Origin: Heloderma charlesbogerti
Lineage: Eukaryota > Chordata > Lepidosauria > Squamata > Helodermatidae
Assembly: GCA_026122225.1 (NCBI GenBank)
Contig: JANEZZ010002360.1
Location: 744,001-808,000 of the forward strand
Length of the DNA stretch: 64,000 nucleotides
Direction: 5' to 3'
Below, piece after piece: positions 54,027-64,000 of this stretch. The position numbers were made by a program, and so were the translations under genes. The notes below the pieces were generated by a model. The model saw only the letters and a program-made list of their open reading frames with translations, made no database searches and was not told where the DNA came from. Within the stretch, counting starts at the first letter, position 1. Every line of letters starts with the position of its first letter.

Positions 54027-55052
54027 TCAGTTTAAAGCCCTCCTGATGAAGTTCTTCATGTTGTGGCCAAACACATTCTTCCCATCCTTTGTGAGGTGCA
54101 ACCCATCCCTAGCCAACAGCCCATCTTCCAGGAAGTATAGCCTGTGGTCCCAGAATCCAAATCTCTCTCGTCGGCACCACCTTCGTAGCCAGTCATTCAC
54201 CCGGAGTATTTTTCGTTCCCTTTCTATCCCTCTTCTAACTACTGGAAGGATGGATGAGAAAACTATCTGGGCCCCAAAGTTCTTGAGTTTCCTTCCCAAA
54301 GCTTCAAAGTCTGACGTGATTTCTTTGTAGCTCCGCTTGGCGGTATCATTTGTTCCCACATGGATGAGAAGAAAGGGATACCTGTCAGTGGGCTTTATGA
54401 GTGCAGGCAACCTTTCAGTCACGTCTCTAATCTGTCCTCCCGGGAGACAACATACCTGGCGAGTCCATGGGTCTTGGCGACATACTTGGGTCTCGATCCC
54501 ACGCAGCAAGGAGTCTCCCACTACTACCACTCTTCTCTTCTTCTTCTTGTAGGCCTGGGTTTCATCACCTCTGTTTGACTGACCTTTAGCCTCTTGCTCA
54601 CTCTCATGCAGGTTCCCCTGTGATTCTTCCTCTGTAGCCTGTCCTCCAGTCTCATCCGCAAGTACCTGGAATCGGTTCCACAGCTCCACCGCTTCCACTG
54701 GTGCAGAGTGGCGTCTAGTTCTTCTTCTCCTAACTGTCACCCTTTTCCAAGGAGTATCCTCTATTCCATTTTTCTTCACCTCAGCATTTCCCACTGCGTC
54801 ATCTTGCTGTTGCTCTTCAAGCTTCTGGTCTGTCCTTTGCTGCTGTAGTTCCCCCATTCTGTCCAAGAACTCTTCGTGTTCTCTTATTCCCCTGAGGGTC
54901 GACAGTCGCCGCTCCAGGCCACTTACTTTTTCCTCCAGCAGCGTGATCAACTTGCACTTGTTGCAGGTGTAGGCCATGTTGTTCTCAGGCAAGAAAACAA
55001 ACATGGCACACACCTTGCAGGTCACCACCACTGGAGAGTCTTGTCCTTCCAT
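54027..55052 (-). CDS. CR1 ORF1 (zinc ribbon + SGNH esterase)
   Basis: An intact 341-codon frame. Residues 12-33 have two CxxC pairs (C12, C15, C30, C33), a zinc-binding ribbon; 34-75 is a coiled-coil-like region with leucine spacing; 100-170 is highly charged. Residues 173-341 form an SGNH/GDSL hydrolase domain: GDS at 179-181 (nucleophile S181), GTND at 233-236 and DGLHLT at 316-321 with the catalytic Asp and His. This matches the esterase-type ORF1p of CR1, a nucleic-acid-binding partner of ORF2 in retrotransposition. All catalytic motifs are intact. Confidence 0.93.
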   Translation of the reverse strand: MEGQDSPVVVTCKVCAMFVFLPENNMAYTCNKCKLITLLEEKVSGLERRLSTLRGIREHEEFLDRMGELQQQRTDQKLEEQQQDDAVGNAEVKKNGIEDTPWKRVTVRRRRTRRHSAPVEAVELWNRFQVLADETGGQATEEESQGNLHESEQEAKGQSNRGDETQAYKKKKRRVVVVGDSLLRGIETQVCRQDPWTRQVCCLPGGQIRDVTERLPALIKPTDRYPFLLIHVGTNDTAKRSYKEITSDFEALGRKLKNFGAQIVFSSILPVVRRGIERERKILRVNDWLRRWCRRERFGFWDHRLYFLEDGLLARDGLHLTKDGKNVFGHNMKNFIRRALN

Positions 55053-55239
55053 AGCCTCTTTTCCCTTTTTGTGTCTAGCTTTGTGATTGTTCTAGACTAG
55101 CCTGTGCCTGCTCCTCTACTCAGTAGAGGTTAAAAGCAGAGTCCCACTGGTGTGAAAGTGTGTGTTACAAGACAAATAAATGGAAAAAAGTTAGTTAAAA
55201 TAAAAAATAAAAATAATTAAAAAAAAATGTTAGGGGCTT

Positions 55240-55750
55240 CTCCTTTGACCTCCCCTGCCGAACTCCCCTGGCCAACTCCTGTTTGCTCCCCGTTCACTCG
55301 CTCTGTTCGCTCGCTCTCTGGGAGCTTGCCTGCTTCTGTAGTTCCTGGACCAGCTGGAGCAGCTTGCTCTGCTCTGCTCTGCTCAGCTGGGAGGCGGGAA
55401 ACAGACTGAAGCTTCCCGCCCAGTCAGCTGCTGGGAGTGCTCAGGCCATACACACCCAGTTCAGTTGGAGCTCTCAGAAGCACCTGGTGAGCTCACAGCC
55501 ACTCAGAAGGGTAAAGGGCAGCCCCCTGGGCTTCCTGCAGCCCACTTACCTCTTAGCCTCTGTCTCCTTTGTCTCCTTTGTCTCTCCAGCCACTGCAACT
55601 CCCCTGGCCAACTCCTGTTTGCTCCCCCTGTTTGCTCGCTCTGTTTGCTCGCTCTCTGGGAGCTTGCCTGCTTCTGTAGTCCCTGGACCAGCTGGAGCAG
55701 CTTGCTCTGCTCTGCTCTGCTCTGCTCGGAGGCGGGAAACAGACTCATTA
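55240..55750 (-). repeat. CR1 5' UTR tandem monomers
   Basis: A ~150-bp unit ('ctcccctggccaactcctg', 'tcgctctctgggagcttgcc', 'gctggagcagcttgctctgc', 'aggcgggaaacagact') occurs twice, at about 55262-55412 and 55606-55745, 344 bp apart and about 95% alike. Between them is unit-specific sequence. Tandem promoter monomers are typical of the start of full-length LINEs. Confidence 0.8.
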
Positions 55751-55799
55751 TGCTTACTCAGTCCTGCTTACTTCTGCATAGACATGCTCCCTACTAGCA

Positions 55800-56555
55800 T
55801 TTGATAACAATGGAATTTGGAGTGTGTGGGTTTTTAGGTCCTGCCCGCATTTGCATGTGGCCGCACCCATAACTTGAGCATGGTCCCCAAGAGCTGCTCC
55901 AAAATGGGCTCTAATGCTTGGGCCAAGAAAGGTCCCCCCCACTCCAATAAGCCATATGGACTTTTAACTGTGCCCTACTTGCTCTTTGGGGGGCCATCTA
56001 CGTGGCACCGCTTCCAACGTTCACTCTGTCGTAACTGCGCAGCGTTGCAGCTGCAAATTCGCTTCTGCTGCAGTGCACGTGCGATTTACTGCAGACTTCT
56101 CCAACGGAAAAATCCGCTGTGCCCTGACACATGGCTGTTAAAGTGAAATAAACTGCAGCAGTTGCACTGCTCTTCTTTTTTTACCATTATATTTAAATGC
56201 ACAGCTGTGCAGCCACATGAGGGTGGGGGTGCAATACTTCAGGTTTTAGTGGCTGTTTGGTATTTCAGGGGTTGTTTTCTGTCTGTCCGTTCCTCTGTGG
56301 TAAGATGTGGGTAGTTTGCTCCACTTTTGCAGTGGTTCTCACATGAGACGGGGCGTGCCCACGTGAGAGGTACATGCCTACCCATCATTCCAGAATGGAT
56401 ACCTCTCTGTTACTGCACAGCTGCAAAGGAACAGGGGGGAACAGGGAGGAATGAAAAGGTGTCACAGAGTGACAGAATCACTAAACACGCCTACCCCACG
56501 CCCACCGCAAATTGTGAAGTCACTTCGAGGAAGGGACGGACAGCTCAGCAACCGC
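55800..56555. other. Intergenic DNA, no gene seen
   Basis: Low-repeat DNA without a recognisable domain, exon or RNA gene on either strand. Confidence 0.35.
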
Positions 56556-56562
56556 AGTAAAC

Positions 56563-57863
56563 TAGGGATGGCGGAGAATTCCACCACAGATTTCAGTGAG
56601 GCTGAATGCACTGGCATTCGGCCTCCTGAAACCCGTGGCGGAATGGCCTGCCACCCCGTGGAATCCCCCTGGAACGAAACTTACCTGGGGCTCCGGCAGC
56701 GGCGGCTCTGGAGGTGGCGGCAGTGGCAGTTGGTCTTTTGGCCGGCTGCTGTGGCCACCATTTGCGTCCTGCCAAGCTGCCGTGATAGGCTACATATGTA
56801 TTTATGTAGCCTATCATGGCAAAGAGCAGGGATGCAAACGGCGGCCGCTACGCCGTTTGCGCCACTGCTCTCTCCGTGATAGGCTACGTAAGTATTTACG
56901 TAGCCTATCACGGTAAAGGCAGCCACGCAAATGGCGGCCACTACGCCATTTGCGTGGCTGCCTTTACCGTGATAGGCTACGTAAATACTTACGTAGCCTA
57001 TCGCGGGGAGAGCAGCGGCGCAAACGGCATAGTGGCCGCCATTTGCATGGCTACCTTTACTGTGAGAGGGTACGTAAATACATATGTAGCCTATCACGGC
57101 AGCTTGGCAGGACGCAAATGGTGGCCACAGCAGCCGGCCAAAAGACCAGCTGCCACTGCCGCCACCTCCAGAGCCGCCGCTGCCGGAGCCCCAGGTAAGT
57201 TTCGTTCCAGGGGGATTCCACGGGGTGGCAGGCTGCCGCCGCCATTTCCACTTAAAAAAAAAAAAAGACGTGATAGGCTATGTAAAGATTTACGTAGACT
57301 ATTACAGCTAGGTTTAAAAAAAAAAACCGTGATAGGCTACGTAAATCTTTACATAGCCTATCACGTCTGACTTAAAAAACAACAACAATGCGCATACGCA
57401 AATGGCGGCGGCCACAGCCGCCGCCATTTGTGTTCCTTATTTTGGCATGTCTTAGTCTACATCAAGATTTATGTAGACTAAGACGGCGAAAATAAGGGGA
57501 GCGCAAATAGTGTAGTGTAGTGTCCAAAATAAGGAACGCAAATGGCGGCGGCCGTGGCCGCCGCCATTTGCGTATGCGCATTGTTTTTTTTTTTTAAGTC
57601 AGACGTGATAGGCTACGTGAACATTTACGTAGCCTATCACGGCTGACTGCAAGGACGCAAATGGTGGCGGCTACGGCCGCCGCCATTTGTGTCCCTGCTA
57701 GCCAGTGGCTGGATGTCCGGCTGCTGGCGGAGCGGGCCAGCGGCTCCGCAGAATCCCTGCGGAGTGGAGCCGGCCAGCGAGGATTCCAGGGGGAGGGATG
57801 GAACGCCTCCCCCCCACCATCAACATAATTTGCGAACAGGTAAGTGACTTTCGTACATCCCGA
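56563..57863. mobile_element. hAT-like palindrome element, 1.3 kb, giant inverted repeat
   Basis: It starts TAGGGATGGCGGAGAATTCC and ends TTTCGTACATCCC, with the final TA changed to GA; no clear target duplication. About 56650-57230 is a near-perfect inverted repeat: CCACCCCGTGGAATCCCCC and ACTTACCTGGGGCTCCGG at the left recur as complements at 57182-57229. Inside the arms are smaller hairpins of the type GTGATAGGCTACGTAAG (56779, 56874, 56968, 57059), separated by CGCAAATGGCGGC hairpins. A second module (57260-57700) adds three more of these and one variant hairpin CTTAGTCTACAT / ATGTAGACTAAG. Confidence 0.9.
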
Positions 57864-57869
57864 GATTGC

Positions 57870-58700
57870 AGCAGCCCCAGAGTAAATGGCTCATGTAGAT
57901 GGGGCCTAAATTCCATATCTCCACCACCCATCGTTCTCTCAGGTTTTGCGTTCTTGGGCCAGTAGTTACTTTCTCTCACTTCTTTTACTTACCCTGTCAC
58001 TTGACCAACATTTCTAGCTCTGCTCTTTCCTTCCCAGCATAGCAGACAATCCCAATTCTTAAGCATTGTTAACTTTTTTCAGGCACCCCTCTATAATTCT
58101 CCCCTTCTTTCTGGAATCCCTTCTCACTTCTGCCTCAAGGTTTATTATCTCCCTAACCTTCCATCAGGTTCCTGTTTCTTGGTCCACTGTGCCTACTCAG
58201 CACCCTTCCATCAGCACCCTTCCTTCTGGGTCCCTGTACGTCCTTTAGCTCCCCTACATCTTGGAACCTCTTCCCTGCCCTTAGCTATTCACTTGTATGA
58301 GGCTTTAATCCCAGCCAAACTGACAACTTCTCCTTACCACACAGAAGCTGACTTGCAAACTGTTTTGTTCCCTGAGCCACTGAACATTCTGAGCTGTCAC
58401 ACCAGCTCAGCCAACTAGAGGCCTCACTGCTGTGAGCACAATTCCTTAAAGACAAAATTCCCGCGGCACTTATCGCTGTCAGTCTGTATCATCAAGAGGA
58501 CAAGGTATAATCCAGAGAAAGGTGTGTTTCGGGCTGATATTTTAAGTACACATATGTGGAAGTAAACTGCATTGAAAATGTATGGGATTTGCTTTCAAGA
58601 CAATGTGTTTAGGGTTGTTAGGGCTGGCGTCAGCACCTAGCATTATTGGACACTTGTTGGGGACCCAGCACTCTGACTGGGCCCATCGCTGGTGTCTGTC
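57870..58700. other. Intergenic DNA, no gene seen
   Basis: Pyrimidine-rich on the plus strand between 57960 and 58400. Open frames lack any domain or signal. Confidence 0.35.
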
Positions 58701-58705
58701 CTGGG

Positions 58706-59647
58706 TAGGAGTGCACGAAAGCCACTTACCTGGTCTCGCAGCTTTTCGTGGTGGGGGGGAGGCGCTTCGCTGCTCTCCCCCCGAAGTTCAGGCCAGGGGG
58801 GGAGGCTTCCTGCCTCACCCGGCCGAAATTCAGGCCGGGGGGGAGGCTTCCCGCCTCGCCTGGCCGAAATTCAGGCCGGGGAGGAGGCGCCTCGCCTCGC
58901 CCGGCCGCGAAATAAAAACATAAAAAAAAAACGCCCCCTGATAGGCTACGTGATGATTAACTTAGCCTATTATGGCTAGATCTGCAAAGTCAGCCGTGAT
59001 AGGCTACGTAAATCGTCACGTAGCCTATCACAGGTGACTTAAAAAAAAAAAAGTGTGGATGCAAATGCATTCGCGTTCCTTATTTGGTCGCTGTAGTCTA
59101 CGTAAATCTTTACGTAGACTACGGCGAAAATAAGGGCAACGCAAATAGCATTGCCCTTATTTTTGCCATAGTCTACGTAATCTTTATGTAGACTACAGCG
59201 ACCAAATAAGGAACGTGAATGCTGGCTCCCTATGGGGGCCGCCATTAGCCATATGCGCTTTTTTTTTTTAAAGTCACCTGTGATAGGCTACGTGACGATT
59301 TACGTAGCCTATCACGGCTGACTTTGCAAATCTAGCCATGATAGGCTACGTTAATCGTTACGTAGCCTATCACGGGGGTGTTTTTTTTTTTTTTTAGTTT
59401 TATTGGAATGGCGGCAGTGGCAGCTGGTCGAAAGATCGGCTGCCGCCCCCGCCCCTGACGAAGACCCGACGAACCGCCGCCGGGACCCGCCGCCGGGAGG
59501 GACATTCGGGAAAGGTAAGTCCCGTCCCGGGGGGGTGTGCGGGGGGCGGGGGGGGCGGAGAATTTCTCCCCGAAACTTCTTCGGGGGGCCGAACACGTTG
59601 GCGCTCGGCCCCCCGAAGTTTCGGGGAGAAATTCTCCGCCAACCCTA
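58706..59647. mobile_element. hAT-like palindrome element, 942 bp, perfect target duplication
   Basis: It runs from TAGGAGTGCACGAAAG to TTCTCCGCCAACCCTA, flanked by GTCCTGGG on both sides (58698-58705, 59648-59655). 58930-59380 is a large inverted repeat centred near 59148 at GGCAACGCAAATAGCATTGCC. From outside in, each arm has two GATAGGCTACGT hairpins, one TAGTCTACGTAAA hairpin, and the shared TCCTTATTTGGTCGC word. The left part has three repeats of a CCGAAATTCAGGCCGGGG unit (58781-58885). Confidence 0.93.
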
Positions 59648-59703
59648 GTCCTGGGTAGGAATGGACAAATTGTCAATTGCACTTTTTTCTCATTTTCCTC
59701 TTT

Positions 59704-59925
59704 CATAGAATCATAGAATAGTAGGGTTGGAAGGGGCCTATAAGACCAAGGGGCCTATAAGGGGCTTATAGGGGCCTATAAGACCTATAAGACCAAGTTA
59801 AAGCATCCCTGACAGATGGCTGTCCAATTTCATCTTGAATGCCACCAGTGTGGGACAGCCCACCACCTCCCTAGGTAACTGGTTCCATTGTCGTATTGCT
59901 CTAACATGTCTGTACAAATTTTTTG
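59704..59925 (-). repeat. CR1 3' end, truncated and scrambled
   Basis: 'tcatagaatcatagaatagtagggttgg' is the complement of a CR1 3' tail, followed by a local triplication of 'gggcctataag' and then 'gctgtccaatttcatcttgaatgcc', a C-terminal ORF2 piece. The element stops at about 59925. Confidence 0.8.
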
Positions 59926-59949
59926 ACTGGAGAAATCGAGTGCACAATT

Positions 59950-61385
59950 GCAGAGAAGTGTGAATTTTCCCTGATAACGGAGTTTCAGTTTGTGGATGGG
60001 CTTGAAAGTGCAAAATTAGGTGCGAACTGAACAAAACCCACCCCATCCCTCACCCTAGCTCCCCCGTTATAAAAAACAAACCAACCCTGGCCTGGTGCTC
60101 CATGCAGGACCATGTGGCTGGCTCTACCTGCCATTTTAATTTCTCACAGTGTCCTTGTAAAGTTCCTCTCTCTCGGTTATTCTCCGTCCAGTTTCCACAC
60201 ACTTGAAAGTGGAAACCCCCAGGATGTCTGCCTCAGCTTTGACCAGTTGTCCACACTGAATCCCCAAATTTCAGCCCTTTTATCTTGTGTCAAGGAGACA
60301 CCCAGTGGGTTAATGGATTCCTTCAACTGATATAGGTATAGTAACAGGTAAATAGATTTTGTTATTTGGCAGCATTAACAAACCAAGCTGACATGTGGAA
60401 TTTATATAAATAATAACACAAATAACATTTTCTTATATACAAGAAGGTATATAGAGGTTATTATTTAATTATATTATTCTTTGTCCTAGCCTACCTACCT
60501 ACCTACCCCTTCTAAAACCACCACCCAATCTCCTATCCCTAGAAATTTATACGCTGAACCCCTAAACCCTATCTGACTATTCAGCCATGAAGACTTCCCA
60601 TTTTAAACCCCTTCTCCCCACTCATGCATCCCTCTTACTTATCACTCACACACCAACATTCCACTATCCCTAACTTAAGTGGATACAATCCTACAACCCA
60701 AAACACAAAACTTTTACATATACACACATGCATATGTTATGGTCCTCAGTATATCAATGCTCCAGGGCCTTATGGGAAATTTAAATGGCAGTATACAACC
60801 CCCTGGTGTCGCTTGGAGCACTGCTGCCTCCCACCACCACTTCCAGGTAAGCAACAGTGGCTGCGGCTGTCGGAGAGCACTTTCCCCAGGGCCACCTCAA
60901 ACCAGAAGCTGGGCCAGAGGACTGTACTGTCACTAGAAACTGTGCAGTGTTCTATTCCTATTGATTTCATACCTGACGACATTTCACAGATGAAATAGGG
61001 ACACACCAGTAGCACCCTCAAAGAGGTTGCTGCCAGAACCTGACACCATGACTACTGACTTACAATGACGAAGGGGCTTATTTGCTTTTTTATGCAGAGC
61101 TGATTTTTACTGTGCCGAAACCTGTCCTGCAACCATTTCAAGCAAAGAGCATATTTGTTGTTCTTTCAGCATATACCAGAGCAAACATGGAGATATCAAA
61201 ATATCCTTCAGCAGCTGGCTACGCTGCATGAAATAACCAGGGCATGCCCTTCATGGTACCGCCCACATGTATTTGTATGTTAAGTCCACAAGCATCAGGC
61301 TGAATCCCTATCTACCCTTTAAGGGCCAATCAAGACACGACATCCACTGCCAGCTCCAGGTTTTTGATGGCCTTTGGGCAAGACA
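59950..61385. other. Intergenic DNA with one signal-like ORF
   Basis: AT-rich DNA, with (CTAC)n at 60490-60510. An ORF at 60112-60330 starts MWLALPAILISHSVLVK, which is hydrophobic like a signal peptide, and runs for 72 codons. It matches no family that I know and has no splice or repeat context. I treat it as unproven. Confidence 0.35.
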
Positions 61386-61392
61386 CCCTCTT

Positions 61393-61945
61393 AGAATCAT
61401 AGAATAGTAGGGCTGGAAAGGGCCTATAAGTCCATCGAGTCCAACCCCCTGCTCAATGCAGGAATCTAAGTCAAAGCATCCTTGACAAATGGCTGTCCAG
61501 CCTCCTCTTGAATGCCTCCAGTGAGGGAGAGCCCACCGTCTTCCTAGGTAATGGGTTCCATTGTTGTATTGCTCTAACAGTCAGGAAGTTTTTCCTGATG
61601 TTCAGCCGGAATCTGGCTTCCTGTCACTTGAGCCCATTATTCCGTGTCCTGCACTCTGGGATGATCGAGAAGAGATCCTGGCCTTCCTCTCCGTGACAAC
61701 CTTTCAAGGACTTGAAGAGCGCTATCATGTCTCCCCTCAGTCTTCTCTTCTCAAGGCTAAACATGCCCAGTTCTTTCAGTCCCTCCTCACAGGGCTTTGT
61801 TTCCAGTCCCCTGATCATCTTTGTTGCCCTCCTCTGAACCCTCTCCAGTTTGTCTGCATCCTTCTTAAAGTGTGGTGCCCAGAACTGGACATAGTACTCC
61901 AGATGAGGCCTAACCAGGGCTGAGTAGAGGGGAACGAGTACTTCA
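61393..61945 (-). mobile_element. 5'-truncated CR1 LINE
   Basis: Complement of the last ~550 bp of CR1: tail 'tagaatcatagaatagtag', ORF2 C-terminus ([20 protein letters not shown] in the frame 61624-61818) and the region up to 'ggcctaaccagggctgagtag'. It preserves GTGCCC at 61878, where the full-length copy lacks a C. Confidence 0.88.
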
Positions 61946-61949
61946 ATGG

Positions 61950-63240
61950 GGCGCCTGCCCTCAGTGAGTCTCCTTTCTCATCACTATTGCCACCAGCCGC
62001 TTTTGCTCTTCCTCCTCTTCCTCATCACTGCTATCACCTGGTTGACTGACAGGCAGAAAGGCAGGGAGCATGCAGGAAGTGGAATCTACTGTTTTTCCTT
62101 CTCACCACCATCATTGTCTGGGCCAGAGGCAGGTGAACAAGCAGGTTGCAATGGTGAAGGGGAGGAGGAGCAAGGTCCAGGGGACTCTTCTCAGTGGGAC
62201 CTTGCTGGAGTGTGGGCCCTTGGCAGGTGCCCGACCAGCCTTACCTTTGATGCCAGTCCTGACGACACCATTCACACAATTAGCAAGTGCATGAATGGCT
62301 TTTTAAAGCAAAATTGCAGGTGGTGTGTGTATGTGTGTGTATCTGGATTGGGACCATTTCAGACACAGGGAAGGGTAAAGTCCACCGGACTCCCCCACTA
62401 CGGTTGTGATCTGGATTGGGCCCTTTCCCCTGCAATTTGCTTCTAAAAATCAATTAATATAATAGCTAATGGTGTGCGCTGCACTGCTGTCTAGTTTTAT
62501 CTTCTAGAAACTCAGGGGATGGAGCTAGACCTTCAAGCATTACAGCTTTAGGGACTCACAGGAGCAAAACTGCATTTCCCCAAAGGCAAAAATAGCAACA
62601 AAATGAGATGGATTAGTTTTATCGAGGGCAAAAACAAGCAAACAAAGACTGTTCCCAGAAAACAGGGACAGTTGGAGGGTATGGCATCTATGTGATTTGC
62701 ACGTGCTTTCTCTGGATTGCTGTCGTTTAAGGAATAATCATAATACAGAGGCACTTTGGAGAAACTAGATGAGATGACTAAGATGGGCAACTGAATTTCT
62801 TATGTCTATGTCTTTACGTTTTTGTAAGAAGGAGCCATCACTGGGGTGGTGGGATTTTACTTGGAACTATGCCACTGGATGAGGGCAGGGGTGGGTGGGT
62901 AACCCTTTCCCCTTTCCCCATTTTCCTGAAGGAAACCTCTCCTCAAACTGCTACTTGCCCTATTAGGGCAAAACATGCAGGTGCATATGCTGTTATTTGC
63001 CCCTTAAGCTTTCTCTAAAGGGGCAAATAACAGCTCTGTGAGGGCAGTGTATTAGGGAAAAGCCAGGAGGAAAGGAATACCCCCCCCCATAGCCGCTTTT
63101 AAACAAAATGTTAAAGACAATCATGGATCGCCCTTGTCTCATCCAGTCTGGCCCAGGGGTTTTTCATTCTTCAGATACTTTTAGGGATACATCTCTGTGT
63201 ATCCCTATGATTGCCCCCTCTAACGTTGAACTCAGATGAT
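61950..63240. other. Intergenic DNA with a small hairpin, no gene seen
   Basis: A perfect inverted repeat CTGTTATTTGCCCCTT / AAGGGGCAAATAACAG lies at 62990-63033, with weaker outer arms (CCCTATTAGGG and TATTAGGG), probably a small MITE. No gene is recognised. Confidence 0.45.
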
Positions 63241-63259
63241 GAGTGCCGATGACAATGTA

Positions 63260-63605
63260 GCCAAAACTGAAAAACTGAGAGGGAAGGTGCTATGCGCAAA
63301 AACTACCAAAAAGAAAAAAATCCAAAAGTGCCTCTGAGTATGTAATAGTTATATATTTGTTGTGCAGTACAGGTCTATAAAATATTCATGGACTATATAC
63401 ACATCTATAAAATATTAATGGACTATATAAGATCTATACATATTCATGGACTATATAAGATCTATACAATATTCATGGACTATATAAGATCTATACAATA
63501 TTCATGGACTATATTTGCACAACAGATAAGTAACTATTACAGTCCATAGTCAGTGGCACTTTTGGATTTTTTTTTCCTTTTTGGTGGTTTTTGAATATAG
63601 CCAAA
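63260..63605. repeat. Inverted repeat enclosing a 29-bp tandem array
   Basis: The outer arms AAATCCAAAAGTGCCTCTGA (63317) and TCAGTGGCACTTTTGGATTT (63550), with CAAAAAGAAAAA / TTTCCTTTTTGG and GTAATAGTTA / TAACTATTAC, make an inverted repeat of about 60 bp per arm. Between them five 29-bp units (TCTATACAATATTCATGGAC plus TATATAAGA) stand in tandem at 63374-63518. Confidence 0.8.
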
Positions 63606-63759
63606 ATGCCACCCCACCCCCAATAAACAAGGAGAATGTATCAGCATGGTTGGGGAACCCTGGGGTCTGCAGAAGAACAAAGATAATGGTTAATAAAAAT
63701 AAAACCTAAGGGGGCAACCTCCCATGTGAGAAACAGCCCAACGAAGGCTGAAGATATGT

Positions 63760-63801
<42 letters not shown>

Positions 63802-64000
63802 AAGGGGAGGGCAATGCAGCATCTGTTGAAGGGAAGCATGGCTGGCTGGAAGTAAGTCTCAACAGGAGCACTCCTGCAAGGAGTGAACACACACTGTAAC
63901 ATTTTGTTGCAGGTCTCTTTGTCTTTTCAAATACAGAAAATCTGACAAACATAGGTACCATGATGGTGGCACGTGTTTATTTCACAATTCTTGGGAGAAG
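63606..64000. other. Right edge: (TG)n and a segment like 41240-41310
   Basis: A (TG)n run is at 63762-63798. 63835-63915 ('agcatggctgg', 'caggagcactcctg', 'taacattttgttgcag') resembles 41230-41310. The end of the window gives no exon that I can support. Confidence 0.5.

Larger units (their letters stand above)
51034..55790 (-). mobile_element. Nearly complete CR1 LINE
   Basis: A minus-strand, 4.7-kb CR1 (chicken-repeat 1 clade) element. In its own order it has a GC-rich, partly tandem 5' UTR (about 55790-55053), ORF1 (55052-54027), ORF2 (54003 to about 51119, one frameshift) and a 3' UTR ending in the CR1-typical repeat CTATGAATCTATGAATC at 51034-51050. Most CR1 copies are severely 5'-truncated, so full length suggests a young insertion. 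No target duplication is seen, as usual for CR1. Confidence 0.93.

Noticed and set aside
60112..60330. 72-codon ORF with a hydrophobic start resembling a signal peptide
   Set aside because: A single short frame in AT-rich DNA without family match, promoter or splice context; chance occurrence is likely.

Overview
This is a stretch of a vertebrate nuclear genome, most likely a squamate reptile (lizard). The evidence is a full-length BovB/RTE LINE, CR1, L2-like and L1/Tx1-like LINEs, tRNA-derived SINEs, intron-exon genes, and a gamma-type provirus. No bacterial-type genes are present. The species cannot be named from the sequence.

Two host genes are clear. On the minus strand at the left edge are exons 1-4 of the DNA single-strand-break repair scaffold XRCC1 (579-3285), with a CpG-rich promoter at about 3170-3640; the rest of the gene lies beyond the left edge. 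Head-to-head with it on the plus strand is a complete five-exon gene for a secreted two-domain Ly6/uPAR (three-finger) protein of the phospholipase A2 inhibitor gamma / PINLYP type (11784-25007, 203 residues). XRCC1 and PINLYP are also head-to-head neighbours in human, so this gene is best read as the PINLYP orthologue. A second PLI-gamma-like terminal exon at 40453 implies a tandem paralogue that is partly lost or buried in repeats.

Most of the remainder is mobile DNA. 25861-32240 is a 6.4-kb minus-strand provirus (364-bp LTRs, TGGG target duplication, tRNA-His primer site) whose LTRs differ at only three positions although its pol and env are deleted and damaged. 32442-35654 is a full-length BovB with a 10-bp target duplication. 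51034-55790 is a nearly intact CR1 with both ORFs and tandem 5' UTR monomers. L2-like, L1/Tx1-like and other CR1-clade fragments fill the introns and intergenic stretches.

The most unusual content is a family of non-autonomous, hAT-like elements (ends TAGGGATGT...ACATCCCTA, 8-bp target duplications) built from alternating palindromes. One hairpin type carries the core GATAGGCTACGTAAAT; the other carries GCCGCCATTTGCG. About thirty of the first hairpin occur here. In intron 3 of the PLI-gamma gene four such elements are nested inside one another (19742-22290), with matching target duplications at the inner levels. Two copies near 56.6-59.6 kb are themselves giant inverted repeats. Many copies also carry a strong 5' splice-site motif (AGGTAAG) beside their ends.
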